Source: Shewanella saliphila (lineage in GTDB: Bacteria > Pseudomonadota > Gammaproteobacteria > Enterobacterales > Shewanellaceae). From it: a DNA stretch of 64,000 nucleotides. The DNA lies in NCBI RefSeq assembly GCF_014648295.1, contig NZ_BMQV01000021.1, forward strand, positions 1 through 64,000, written 5' to 3'. Every line of letters begins with the position of its first letter. The first letter of the stretch is position 1. The notes beneath the pieces were generated by a model, which was given only the letters and a program-made list of their open reading frames with translations, was not told where the DNA came from and did no database searches. Shown in pieces: positions 17,532 through 26,299 of this stretch. Made by a program: the position numbers and the translations under genes.

Positions 17532-18719
17532 ATGGCAAAATCAGACCTGTCAGTAAAGGATAACCATCCATTCGCTCAGCGGATCAATAATACGCTTGCG
17601 CAATTACACACGACGGGCCTTTTACGTCAAAGGCGAGTTAACGGGCTTGTTTCGCAAACCAAGATGATTGATTTTAGCCATAATGATTACCTTGGCTTAT
17701 CTCAAGAACCCGCTTTAGCTCAGGCTCTTTATCAAGGGGCGCAGCAATACGGTGTCGGCAGTAGGGCATCGCCGTTAGTCAGTGGTTACAGTGTTGCCCA
17801 TCAACAGCTTGAACAACGTTTGTGTGAGCTAACGGGTCACCAGGCGTGCATGCTGTTTAGCTCAGGTTTTAGCGCCAATAGCGCTTTGATGAAAACACTC
17901 TTTAATGCTGATGACACAGTGATTGCAGACAAATTAGTGCATGCATCTGTGATTGATGGTTTGAAAGACTGCCAATGTAAAGTTAGCCGTTTTTTACATA
18001 ATGATCTTAGTAGCGCTGCGCGGGCGATTGAGCGCAACCCAGGCTGCGCAGTGGTGACTGAAAGCGTATTTAGCATGGACGGTGATACTGCGCCAATCGC
18101 TGAACTTTCGCATTTATGTCGCGAGCATCATTGCTGGTTGATTGTTGATGATGCTCACGGCTTTGGTGTGTTACCGAATGACTGGGTTAATGCAGACAAA
18201 GTCGATATTCAAGTGGTCACCTTTGGCAAAGCATTAGGTTGCCAGGGAGCGGCGATTTTAGCCTCTCAAGATGTCATTGATTATCTGGTGGCGACAACGC
18301 GGGAATATATCTACTCAACGGCGTTATCTCCTGCCAATGCTCATTTAGCATTAGCGGCGATTAATTGGCAATATTCGCATCCGCAATTGTTAACCCAACT
18401 ATTGGCCAATATCGCGCTGTTTAGACAGGTCGCTACACAACATCAATTACCGTTAACTGAGTCGTTAACGGCTATCCAACCGATTATGGTTGGTGATAAT
18501 CAACGTGTGATTGCCATTGCAAAGCAGTTAACTCAGCAAGGTTTTTTGGTGGGGGCAATACGTTCGCCTACTGTGCCTAAGGGGCAAGCGCGATTACGGA
18601 TCACCCTAAATGCTCAGCACCAGGCTGACGATATTCGCGCCTTGGTTGCTGCACTCGCATCACTGATGAATGACAATGATGCAGACACAAACACATCAGC
18701 ACCTTTACAGACATTGTAA
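17532..18719 (+). CDS. bioF: 8-amino-7-oxononanoate synthase
   Basis: A 395-residue PLP enzyme that condenses pimeloyl-ACP with alanine to give KAPA, CoA/ACP and CO2. The internal aldimine lysine is K233 in TFGKALGCQG, the PLP-stacking region is NDYLGLS, and DDAHGFG provides the cofactor aspartate. The ATG follows bioB's stop by six bases with little Shine-Dalgarno sequence, suggesting translational coupling. Length is normal. Confidence 0.96.
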   Translation: MAKSDLSVKDNHPFAQRINNTLAQLHTTGLLRQRRVNGLVSQTKMIDFSHNDYLGLSQEPALAQALYQGAQQYGVGSRASPLVSGYSVAHQQLEQRLCELTGHQACMLFSSGFSANSALMKTLFNADDTVIADKLVHASVIDGLKDCQCKVSRFLHNDLSSAARAIERNPGCAVVTESVFSMDGDTAPIAELSHLCREHHCWLIVDDAHGFGVLPNDWVNADKVDIQVVTFGKALGCQGAAILASQDVIDYLVATTREYIYSTALSPANAHLALAAINWQYSHPQLLTQLLANIALFRQVATQHQLPLTESLTAIQPIMVGDNQRVIAIAKQLTQQGFLVGAIRSPTVPKGQARLRITLNAQHQADDIRALVAALASLMNDNDADTNTSAPLQTL

Positions 18720-18737
18720 CGACATCAATTTGGATCA

Positions 18738-19508
18738 ATGAGCAACCTCATGACGTTAGATAATCCACTGGCCAATAAGTTTTCAACCGCGGCAAGCCAA
18801 TACAAACAGCATGATGTATTGCAACGCTTAAGTGCGCAAAAATTGTTACAGCAAGCAAATTTAACCGGCACGTTATTGGATGTGGGTGCTGGGCCTGGTA
18901 CTGATTTTGGCGCATTTAATGCCATTAATCAGGTTGTTGCAGTCGATATTGCCCATGGGATGCTCACTGAGTTAACCCAACAATTTACAGATTATTTGCC
19001 TTTGTGTAGTGATGCCCAAGCCTTGGGGTTACAGACTGCGTCTGTTGACAGCATTTATTCTAATTTGGCATTGCAGTGGTGTCCCAAATTGCCTCAAGCG
19101 TTTTGTGAGTTTCAGCGCGTGTTACGCCCAAATGGTGAGTGTCATTTGAGTATTGTGGCAGATGGCAGTTTAGCCGAGTTAACAACCTTAGGTTTTCATG
19201 TCAATCAATTCAACTCCGTTTCGGCGTTAAAACAAGCATTTATGGCATCCCAAATTCAGGGCGATACATGGCAAAGTATTGATATTAAAATTGAAAGCAT
19301 TCAAGTCTATTTTGATGATTTACGTAGCCTGTTGTATTCCATTAAAGGGGTTGGGGCATCATTTGCTCAGCATCAACATAACCCGAACAGACCAGTGTTA
19401 AAAAAGCAGCAATGGCAACAACGAGTTGAATTTGCCAACACGCTGCGTACAGAAAAAGGCATTCCTTTAACGTATCAAATCGCGTTTATCCGCGCCAAAC
19501 GGGGCTAA
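18738..19508 (+). CDS. bioC: Malonyl-ACP O-methyltransferase
   Basis: A 256-residue SAM-dependent methyltransferase that methylates malonyl-ACP so that the fatty-acid enzymes can elongate it to pimeloyl-ACP methyl ester. Motif I is LLDVGAGPGTDFG (about residues 52-64), and YSNLALQWCP matches the BioC-specific post-motif region. It lies between bioF (18-base gap) and bioD (four-base gap) as in enteric bioBFCD operons. The partner esterase BioH is not in the window. The 3' third is diverged but continuous. Confidence 0.93.
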   Translation: MSNLMTLDNPLANKFSTAASQYKQHDVLQRLSAQKLLQQANLTGTLLDVGAGPGTDFGAFNAINQVVAVDIAHGMLTELTQQFTDYLPLCSDAQALGLQTASVDSIYSNLALQWCPKLPQAFCEFQRVLRPNGECHLSIVADGSLAELTTLGFHVNQFNSVSALKQAFMASQIQGDTWQSIDIKIESIQVYFDDLRSLLYSIKGVGASFAQHQHNPNRPVLKKQQWQQRVEFANTLRTEKGIPLTYQIAFIRAKRG

Positions 19509-19512
19509 CAGT

Positions 19513-20247
19513 ATGTTGTATTTTGTCACCGGAACCGACACCGATAGCGGTAAAACCTTAATCTCCGCCGCATTGTTAGCAAAAGCAACGGGGCATAAAT
19601 GTGGCTTTAAACCCATCGCATCCGGCTGTGAGATGAGTAAAAATGGTTTACGCAACAGCGATGCGCTGATGTTAATGGCGCAATCTAATATGGGGCACGC
19701 GTATCATGAGATTAACCCTATCAGTTTTGCACCTGCAATTGCGCCTCATATAGCCGCCTCGCAGGTTAATATCGCGTTAAGTGCACAAGGTGTGCTTGAT
19801 TCGATGTTTCATCCGGCAATGGTCAATGCCGACTTTGCTTTGATTGAAGGGGCTGGTGGCTGGCGTTTACCGTTAGGTAATGGCGAGTACCTATCTGATA
19901 CGGTTAAATTATTGCAGACTACGCTTCAACAAGAGACATCCACTTATGGCAATAGTGTTCAGTTTACTCATACTGTAACGAAAAACATTAAAATTGAAGT
20001 GATTCTGGTAGTGGGGATGAAACTCGGCTGCTTAAATCATGCGTTGTTAACGCAAGAAGCGCTGCTAGCCGATGGTTTGAGTATTGCAGGTTGGGTAGCA
20101 AATCAGGTAGATGCCGACATGGCGTTTATTGACGACAACTTGCAAAGTTTGCAACAGATGATGCAAGCGCCATTTTTAGGTTATGTGCCACACCTTGCTA
20201 ATCCGAGCGCCGAAAATGCAGCAGGATATCTGCAATTACCTCAATAA
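19513..20247 (+). CDS. bioD: Dethiobiotin synthetase
   Basis: A 244-residue ATP-dependent carboligase that closes the ureido ring of dethiobiotin from DAPA, CO2 and ATP. The P-loop is GTDTDSGKT (residues 7-15), with FKPIASG as substrate lysine region and EGAGGWRLP as the Mg/ATP motif (usual family form EGAGGxxxP). It is slightly longer than E. coli BioD (225) through an insertion around residues 135-160. It closes the bioBFCD operon and is followed by a strong terminator. Confidence 0.95.
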   Translation: MLYFVTGTDTDSGKTLISAALLAKATGHKCGFKPIASGCEMSKNGLRNSDALMLMAQSNMGHAYHEINPISFAPAIAPHIAASQVNIALSAQGVLDSMFHPAMVNADFALIEGAGGWRLPLGNGEYLSDTVKLLQTTLQQETSTYGNSVQFTHTVTKNIKIEVILVVGMKLGCLNHALLTQEALLADGLSIAGWVANQVDADMAFIDDNLQSLQQMMQAPFLGYVPHLANPSAENAAGYLQLPQ

Positions 20248-20260
20248 TGATTAAATTAAC

Positions 20261-20314
20261 AAAAAGCTCAGCGCTGTTTTCATCATAATGATTGATAACA
20301 ACGCTGAGCTTTTT
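20261..20314. terminator. Bidirectional terminator between bioD and diguanylate cyclase
   Basis: AAAAAGCTCAGCG and CGCTGAGCTTTTT form a 13-bp perfect stem around a 28-base loop. It has A-tract and T-tract on opposite sides, so it serves both the bio operon and the convergent GGDEF gene. Confidence 0.85.
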
Positions 20315-20338
20315 AGCGTTCAATAACAGCTTTATCGT

Positions 20339-21364
20339 TTAACTTGAGATTGGCATGACACGATTACGGCCAAGGCGTTTTGCCTCATACAATAACTTGT
20401 CAGTCGCTTCAATTAATTGACCCACATTTTGTTTGGGTTTCCACTCTGCCACACCAAATGAAGCCGTAATCGAATCAATCACTTTGTCGCTACGACGGTC
20501 TTTCACACTGAGTTTTTCCAGTGCTCTACGGATCCCTTCTGCTAGCTGTCTTGCCACTCTCAATTGGCTACTTGGCACAATAATGGCAAATTCTTCACCA
20601 CCATATCGGTACAGTTTTATTCCATCACGACACGCTTCCTGGATACGTTTAGCAACGGTTTTTAACACGAGGTCGCCCAATTGATGGCCAAAGGTGTCAT
20701 TAAAGTTTTTAAAGTGATCAATGTCGATTAAAATCAGACATGTACCTGTTGGCGATAAATCAATTTGTGCTTCAATATCATGATTGAAAGCGCGTCGGTT
20801 TAACACATTGGTTAAGGCATCAAATAGCATGTCTTTTTCAGATTCAGCTAATCGTGTTTTTAAAGTATCAATTTCAGATTGGGCTTTTTGCAATTGCTCA
20901 GTAAAGCTCACAGTGCTTGAGCGAATGCTAGAGGACTCTTTTACAATACTTCTAACAACACCAATGACTTGCTCAAGCGAAAACCCTTTGGTTTCCAAGT
21001 CACTTAACTTTTTAAAATCTTTGTCTATTTGAGTTTGAAATGTTTCAGTGTCTAAATTGGTGTCTCTGAGAGATTGTGACAATTCACATACCATGGCATC
21101 TAAATTTTTACGCATTTCGCGCACATCTAATTCGACCGGATCGGCCACATGTTTTCGATAAAGTAACTCACTGGTAACAGGCGAGCAGGTTTGATTCTGT
21201 TTTATTGCGGTATCGAGTTCTTGATTTAACAATGGGTTTTGCTCGCCAACATATGCATACCAAAGTGCGTAGTTTGTTGGCGTGGTTGGGATTTTATACT
21301 TGAGCATTAACGGAACCGCTCTTTTAAGATTGGCAGCAGCGGTTTGTAATAACGTATTAGACAT
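20339..21364 (-). CDS. Diguanylate cyclase (GGDEF domain)
   Basis: A 341-residue soluble protein that should make cyclic di-GMP from two GTP. The C-terminal GGDEF domain (from about residue 170) has the active motif YRYGGEEF and DIDHFKNFNDTFGHQ for metal and nucleotide binding. Five residues upstream of GGEEF the sequence is RDGI, not RxxD, so the allosteric inhibitory site is probably absent. The N-terminal 150 residues form a helical region with PTTPTNYALWYAYV, seen in several Shewanella/Pseudomonas cyclases, with a coiled coil linking to GGDEF. Start chosen at 21364 (MSNTLL), because GAGG sits seven bases upstream; a start at 21376 is possible. Confidence 0.92.
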   Translation of the reverse strand: MSNTLLQTAAANLKRAVPLMLKYKIPTTPTNYALWYAYVGEQNPLLNQELDTAIKQNQTCSPVTSELLYRKHVADPVELDVREMRKNLDAMVCELSQSLRDTNLDTETFQTQIDKDFKKLSDLETKGFSLEQVIGVVRSIVKESSSIRSSTVSFTEQLQKAQSEIDTLKTRLAESEKDMLFDALTNVLNRRAFNHDIEAQIDLSPTGTCLILIDIDHFKNFNDTFGHQLGDLVLKTVAKRIQEACRDGIKLYRYGGEEFAIIVPSSQLRVARQLAEGIRRALEKLSVKDRRSDKVIDSITASFGVAEWKPKQNVGQLIEATDKLLYEAKRLGRNRVMPISS

Positions 21365-21499
21365 TAAGTGCCTCATGAGCAGGGCTATGAACAGACATTA
21401 AAGTGATGGGGGTATAATAAAGTGTATAGTAGGACATTATCATTTAACGGATCACAAAAAAAGCATCACAAGATGCTCATTAGTGCTAAAAGTGGGTGA

Positions 21500-22411
21500 T
21501 TAGAATGCGTAAGAGACCGCAAACATAGGACCGGTGAAACTGTAGTTGATATTATGATCAAAGGTTCTTAATTCGGTGTCGTTCAGTTTACGTTTTTTTT
21601 CAATGGTAATGTCGACATCATAATAATTATAAGCAAACTTGAGTGACCAATTTTCACAAAATTTAGCTTGTACCCCTAAACGTACGTCAAGCAATGAACC
21701 GTCTACATCATCATATTCAATGGCAAAATATTGTGTATGGGCATAAAGCTCCCACCCAGAATATAACTCATAGGTAGCATACATCCCAATATTGGGAAGC
21801 GGGGCGGTAAAGCTGTCATCAACGACCTCAGGGGTGTCAACAACATTACTGCATAAGCTGGTTAAGTCGGTGCCAGGAATACATGTACCAATCGTGCCTT
21901 TAAACGAGGTTTCGATGAACATGGTGTGTAACCCAACCGAAAACCCTACAGAGTAGTTGGTTCCTTGCCAGACATCATAGCCATAGCCAATACGTAAAAT
22001 ATCGATGTTTAATTCGGTATTTAATTTGGCTCCTACCTCTATGAGATAGTCTTTGCCATCAATATCTTCAAGAATAAAATCTTGGCTGATGGAGTTGTTA
22101 TCTGCTTGGCGATCTAACGATTTCCAATCAATGTATAAATTATGGCGTTGGTTAAAGGCGTATTTGAATTCAAAGTAAGGGAGGTATTGCTCTTCTGCGA
22201 GTAAAAACTCATCTTCAAAATCAATGGGGAAGGTGCCGCCATTTTGAGGGTTAGTGACAATAATGTTTGAATCGGAGTTAGCATAAAATACACCTATGTC
22301 GAAGGTGTATGTATCGATTTGTGTTGATGTATGATTATTGTAGTTACTGGCTGCGTATGCAACCGGAGTCCACAAAACCAACATAACAAAATAAAAAAAA
22401 GGTCTAATCAT
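21500..22411 (-). CDS. Outer-membrane beta-barrel protein of unknown function
   Basis: A 303-residue protein with a signal peptide (residues 1-20, cleavage after AYA) and alternating amphipathic beta strands, ending in the aromatic pattern FAVSYAF expected for an outer-membrane barrel. It contains two cysteines (GTCIPGTDLTSLCS) about ten residues apart that may form a disulfide in an outer loop. No transporter plug or enzyme motif is seen. A single-gene unit, preceded by a 444-base gap and followed by the GGDEF gene on the same strand after 123 bases. Function unknown. Confidence 0.75.
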   Translation of the reverse strand: MIRPFFYFVMLVLWTPVAYAASNYNNHTSTQIDTYTFDIGVFYANSDSNIIVTNPQNGGTFPIDFEDEFLLAEEQYLPYFEFKYAFNQRHNLYIDWKSLDRQADNNSISQDFILEDIDGKDYLIEVGAKLNTELNIDILRIGYGYDVWQGTNYSVGFSVGLHTMFIETSFKGTIGTCIPGTDLTSLCSNVVDTPEVVDDSFTAPLPNIGMYATYELYSGWELYAHTQYFAIEYDDVDGSLLDVRLGVQAKFCENWSLKFAYNYYDVDITIEKKRKLNDTELRTFDHNINYSFTGPMFAVSYAF

Positions 22412-22855
22412 TGAAACTCCGCATTTAATTTTTTTAGTGTCACAAGATATGCGTCTTCATATGATGCTGTTAGCGTATTCGAGATGGTTTTTATCGATTA
22501 ACAACAATAGCCAAGTAGATAACTATTAATTGTGTAGTCATTTACATTAAATAAATCAATCTGGCTAACTTTTCAGCGGATATATTAGCATTCTGTAACT
22601 AAATGTGAAGTATTTGTGTCTGATTGTTGCGTTAAATCAACTTTTCCTGAATAGTTTGACCTTAAAGACTTAAAAATAACTTTTTCTAATGAGGCTAGAG
22701 GCAGTAAGGGCGTCAGAGCATTGGCGGATTTAATATAGTAGGCAATTTTATGACAAAAACAAAAAAGTAGAGCAAAATTGACTCTACTTTTAAATATGAA
22801 ATGTTAAATTTATGCTGCTTGTTGTAAGCGGTTGTTTTGGCCAATGAAAGCCGAT
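22412..22855. other. Gap of 444 bases between barrel protein and maoP
   Basis: AT-rich intergenic DNA. The right part contains a hairpin (22763-22791) with 10-bp arms AAAAGTAGAG/CTCTACTTTT that can end transcription in both directions, most probably that of maoP. I see no ORF, tRNA or further repeat. Confidence 0.6.
22763..22791 (-). terminator. Probable terminator downstream of maoP
   Basis: A 10-bp perfect stem with a nine-base loop and T run on the minus-strand side. It lies 65 bases after the maoP stop codon. Confidence 0.65.
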
Positions 22856-23284
22856 TTATTCTGATTCATCGTTGTCTGCTGAATCGTCTTCAACATCGTC
22901 AAATTCAATTTCAACCTTTGGGCTTGTTGGCGTGTGGATGGTCCCGACTACAGCATAAAAGGGCTTACCTTTGGCTAGGCGGCAGTATTTAGCCCATAGC
23001 AATTCCATCGGCGTTGATGGTGTCATTTTACCTTGTAAAACCTGTACAAATTGGTCTTCATCTACATTACAAGGCAGCTGAGTACCGTCAGCTAAATTTT
23101 TCATTGCTTGACCGTGTTGTTCGAGCAGGTCGGCTTCCTTACTGGTAAAATCACCGCAACGCTTAAATCCTTTAGGGAAATTAGCGTCATCATAGAAGCG
23201 TTTAGTAGAGCGGAAACTGTCGCTTGATCCATTGGCGTGAGCTTCAATAGCTTGTTTCGCATTGACAAATGATTGCTGAGACAT
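22856..23284 (-). CDS. maoP: MaoP family protein (DUF413), Ori macrodomain organiser
   Basis: A 142-residue acidic protein matching E. coli MaoP/YifE, with the conserved core RFYDDANFPKGFKRCGDF and EADLLEQHG. In E. coli MaoP acts with the maoS site to organise the Ori macrodomain. The protein here has an extra N-terminal 20 residues and a longer acidic tail (residues 125-142, rich in Asp/Glu). It is divergent from hdfR, the same arrangement as yifE/hdfR in E. coli, which supports the assignment. Confidence 0.88.
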   Translation of the reverse strand: MSQQSFVNAKQAIEAHANGSSDSFRSTKRFYDDANFPKGFKRCGDFTSKEADLLEQHGQAMKNLADGTQLPCNVDEDQFVQVLQGKMTPSTPMELLWAKYCRLAKGKPFYAVVGTIHTPTSPKVEIEFDDVEDDSADNDESE

Positions 23285-23392
23285 GGCTAATACCTTCTAG
23301 ATTATGAGATATAAAGATTTTCAACTGGAGTATTGGCTAGTATTATCATTTTTTAAATCAAAATATTTTGCCCTTAATGGTGAACAATTTTT

Positions 23393-24253
23393 ATGGATAC
23401 GGATTTATTAAAAACTTTTTTAGAAGTCTCCCGTACGCGCCACTTTGGCAAAGCGGCAGAAAATCTCTATCTCACCCGCAGCGCCGTTAGCTTTCGAATA
23501 AAGCAGCTAGAGGGTATTTTGGGCGTCGAGCTATTTGAAAGATTACGCAACAATATTCAACCTACTCCCGCAGGTGAAAGGATGTTAGGTCATGCTGAGG
23601 CAGTACTGAATGCATGGGAAAGGGCAAAACAAGATATTATTTTAAACCAACAGCACAGTACTCAGTTGACTATTTCAGCGGGTCACAACATTTGGGATGC
23701 GTACTTACAACCTTATCTACAGCCGCTGCATTTGGGGCTGGATGGCGTGTCATTAAGGACCGAAGTTTTATCTGAGTCTGTGATGACCAGGCAATTGATT
23801 GAACGCAGTTTAGATATTGCCATTACCTTTGATCCGCCAAAACTAGACGAAATTGAGTTAGTTAAATTGGCGCAAATTAGATTATTTTTAGTCAGCAAGC
23901 AACAAGGGCTTAACATAGAACAAGCATCAAATCAGGCTTACATTAAAGTTGATTGGGGCACGGCGTTTAACATTACCCATGCCCAAGCATTTACCATGTT
24001 GCCTGTGCCAATATTGCATACTAGTTCAGCAAGAATGGCGTTGGATTTTTTGCTCAATAATGGAGGGTGTGCTTTTTTACCTGAAGTATTGATTGAAGAG
24101 TACATTGCTAATGGCACATTACATTATGTCGACAATGCAGGGGTAATCACGCGTAATGTGTATGGCGCATATTGGGCCGAGAATGAGAGGCTTGCCAATG
24201 TAGAACAAGCCATAGCCATTTTATCTGCAGGATTTGCCAACGCCGTTGAGTAA
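23393..24253 (+). CDS. hdfR: LysR family regulator HdfR
   Basis: A 286-residue LysR-type regulator. The N-terminal helix-turn-helix (MDTDLLKTFLEVSRTRHF, then RSAVSFRIKQLE) is nearly identical in pattern to E. coli HdfR, a repressor of flhDC. The C-terminal two thirds are a LysR substrate-binding domain. It is divergent from maoP, a conserved pairing. No operator was identified in the 108-base intergenic region. Confidence 0.88.
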   Translation: MDTDLLKTFLEVSRTRHFGKAAENLYLTRSAVSFRIKQLEGILGVELFERLRNNIQPTPAGERMLGHAEAVLNAWERAKQDIILNQQHSTQLTISAGHNIWDAYLQPYLQPLHLGLDGVSLRTEVLSESVMTRQLIERSLDIAITFDPPKLDEIELVKLAQIRLFLVSKQQGLNIEQASNQAYIKVDWGTAFNITHAQAFTMLPVPILHTSSARMALDFLLNNGGCAFLPEVLIEEYIANGTLHYVDNAGVITRNVYGAYWAENERLANVEQAIAILSAGFANAVE

Positions 24254-24512
24254 CACCTTGTGGCCGCGCGGACGATAACGACAATTAAATGACATTCACC
24301 AGTTTCGCAATGGGCAACATTAACAAGGTTAAACCGCTTCTTGCTTTAATGCCGCTTCGTTCTTTCAGGCGGCTTATAAGCCTTAAATTGAGAAGTCAGT
24401 GGCTCTAAATATGCGTTTAAGACCATGATTATTTGTTGGTTTCATGAAAATTATTTATCTGTATTAATGACAAGCTGATCGTAACATTCACCTTTTGACT
24501 TGCAGTTATTTT
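24254..24512. other. Gap left of the palindromic repeat
   Basis: 259 bases after hdfR with no ORF. A GCCGC/GCGGC hairpin (about 24349-24373) could act as a weak terminator for hdfR. Nothing else recognised. Confidence 0.4.
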
Positions 24513-24777
24513 ATACCATTCCGCGTTAGTAAATGATCTCTCAGCGAGAGTTTAAAAGGGCTTAAACAAGGCGTATGACTGAATGAATAGTTGTTCTCTT
24601 TCGAAGTCATGCAACGCAGTGTAAGCCCTTTTTAAACTCGCCTGAAAGGAATGTCCCAGCTGCTTTTGTTCTGCGTTCTCGCTATTTGAAAGGGAACAAC
24701 CATTACTACATAGCGACGCCTTAATCAAAAAACGCTGGACGCATTCTGAGTGGTCACTTATTAATGCGCAATGGTAT
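24513..24777. repeat. MITE-like palindromic element, 265 bp
   Basis: The element is bounded by 24-base imperfect terminal inverted repeats (24513-24536 and 24754-24777, starting ATACCATT and ending AATGGTAT, 20 of 24 matching). Inside are further nested inverted pairs: GTTTAAAAGGGCTTA against TAAGCCCTTTTTAAAC, and GTTGTTCTCTTTCGAA against TTTGAAAGGGAACAAC. The whole unit can fold into one long hairpin. Its codes for no transposase, so it looks like a non-autonomous miniature element or a related structured repeat. No clear target duplication was found at the flanks. It lies 80 bases upstream of ligE. Confidence 0.75.
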
Positions 24778-24855
24778 TGGTCGCAATGCACGAGTGGTAA
24801 CGTTGTACTAGGCTTATCTTTGCCATGAGGCACAAGCTATTGCCAAGGATTGACT

Positions 24856-25704
24856 ATGTTACGTTTACCCTGTGTTGTTTTTTTACTTTTTTTCACGCTC
24901 TACAGTTTTCCCTGTGTTAGTGAGCGCCTACCGATCCCCGAAATACAACTCGCCAGTCAGTATTCTGATGAATTGATAGTCGCTGATTATTTAGTCAGTG
25001 AAAAGCTCGATGGCGTAAGAGGCTATTGGGACGGTCAACAAATGCTGACTCGTAGCGGCCGTAAAATCGATTTACCTGTATGGTTTACTCAACATTTTCC
25101 GCGTTATGCCCTAGACGGTGAATTGTGGATGGGCCAGGGTTTATTTGAACAAATTTCGGCACTCGTTCGCACCAAACATACTGAAGATGATGAATGGCAG
25201 CAGGTGAAATACATGTTGTTCGATTTACCTTCACACAAAGGGACGTTTGAAGCTCGTTATCATGCCATGCAACAACTTGTTGCACAGGTAAACGTAAAGC
25301 AGTTACAGGTGATTAAGCAACAAACGATAACCAGTACCGAGGCATTATTTTCCGAGCGAGATAAGGTGGTTGCCGCCGGCGGTGAGGGGCTAATGTTACA
25401 TTATCGACAAGCGTTTTATACGGTAGGGCGAAGCCCACATATTGTAAAACTTAAGCCTAAATATGATGCTGAGGCGGTGGTTATTGGCCATAGTGCCGGT
25501 AAAGGCAAGTATCATGGTATGGTGGGGGCGTTAACGGTAAAAAATCAACAAGGGATTATTTTTAAGATTGGCAGTGGTTTAACCTATAAACAAAGACAGG
25601 ATCCGCCAGTCATTGGCGCTATTATCACTTATCAATATTTGGGATATACCCAGAAAGGCACGCCACGATTTGCGACATTTTTACGTGAGCGCCCGCCGCA
25701 ATAA
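24856..25704 (+). CDS. Secreted ATP-dependent DNA ligase (LigE/Lig B type)
   Basis: A 282-residue ATP-dependent DNA ligase. The nucleotidyl-transfer lysine is K50 in motif I EKLDGVRG; motif III (ALDGELWMG), motif IV (GEGLMLHY) and motif V (VKLKPKYDAEAVVIG) follow in order, then a short OB-fold. The N-terminus is a signal peptide (hydrophobic residues 5-19), so the protein should be exported to the periplasm, as in the small LigE enzymes of Neisseria, Vibrio and relatives. It is far smaller than NAD-dependent LigA. Start: ATG at 24856 with AAGGA seven bases upstream; an upstream TTG at 24850 is in frame but less likely. Confidence 0.9.
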   Translation: MLRLPCVVFLLFFTLYSFPCVSERLPIPEIQLASQYSDELIVADYLVSEKLDGVRGYWDGQQMLTRSGRKIDLPVWFTQHFPRYALDGELWMGQGLFEQISALVRTKHTEDDEWQQVKYMLFDLPSHKGTFEARYHAMQQLVAQVNVKQLQVIKQQTITSTEALFSERDKVVAAGGEGLMLHYRQAFYTVGRSPHIVKLKPKYDAEAVVIGHSAGKGKYHGMVGALTVKNQQGIIFKIGSGLTYKQRQDPPVIGAIITYQYLGYTQKGTPRFATFLRERPPQ

Positions 25705-25763
25705 ATTAGGTCGCGATTAACTCAAACAGCAATTCGTTTAACATCTCATAATAGGTAAGTGAC

Positions 25764-26258
25764 ATGATTGATAATGCATATTTAGCTAAGGTTTCTTCGG
25801 TATTATTTGTGTGTATGGGCAATATTTGCCGTTCACCTACGGCTGAGGCCGTATTTAAACAACAAGTTAAGCTGCACGGGTTGTCGTTAAGGGTCGATTC
25901 AGCTGGCACTATTGCTTATCACAAAGGTAATCCGCCAGACAGTCGTAGTGTTGCAGCAGGTACTAAGCGAGGCTTGGATTTTTCAGGGATGAAAGCAAGA
26001 CAAGTGCGAGAAGACGATTTCGAACAGTTTGATCTTATATTGGCAGCTGATAACGATAATGTGCACGATTTACGTGAGCGTTGCCCAGCCCAATATCGTT
26101 ATAAAATACATTTAATTCTCGATTTTACACCTGGTGATGTGGCAGAAGTACCCGATCCCTATTATGGCGGAGAACGAGGATTTGAACAGGTGATTGATTT
26201 GCTTGAAACCAGTCTTGCTGCATTAGCAACCCAACTGGTTTCAGCCAGAGTCAGTTAA
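25764..26258 (+). CDS. Low molecular weight protein-tyrosine phosphatase
   Basis: A 164-residue phosphatase of the LMW-PTP/arsenate reductase fold. The catalytic P-loop C17-MGNIC-R23-S is intact near the N-terminus and the general acid aspartate lies in PDPYYGG (about residues 131-137), as in bacterial enzymes that dephosphorylate BY-kinases or other phospho-tyrosine targets. No cognate tyrosine kinase or capsule cluster is next to it, so it is the stand-alone kind. It follows ligE by 59 bases and converges on ylqF. Confidence 0.92.
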   Translation: MIDNAYLAKVSSVLFVCMGNICRSPTAEAVFKQQVKLHGLSLRVDSAGTIAYHKGNPPDSRSVAAGTKRGLDFSGMKARQVREDDFEQFDLILAADNDNVHDLRERCPAQYRYKIHLILDFTPGDVAEVPDPYYGGERGFEQVIDLLETSLAALATQLVSARVS

Positions 26259-26299
26259 TTATTGAGCTTTGCTCAGCGAAACGATTAACCTTAAATGGG

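Noticed and set aside
24552-24833. 93-codon minus-strand ORF
   Set aside because: It mostly lies in the palindromic MITE-like element, has no ribosome site, and its composition reflects the repeat. Not a gene.
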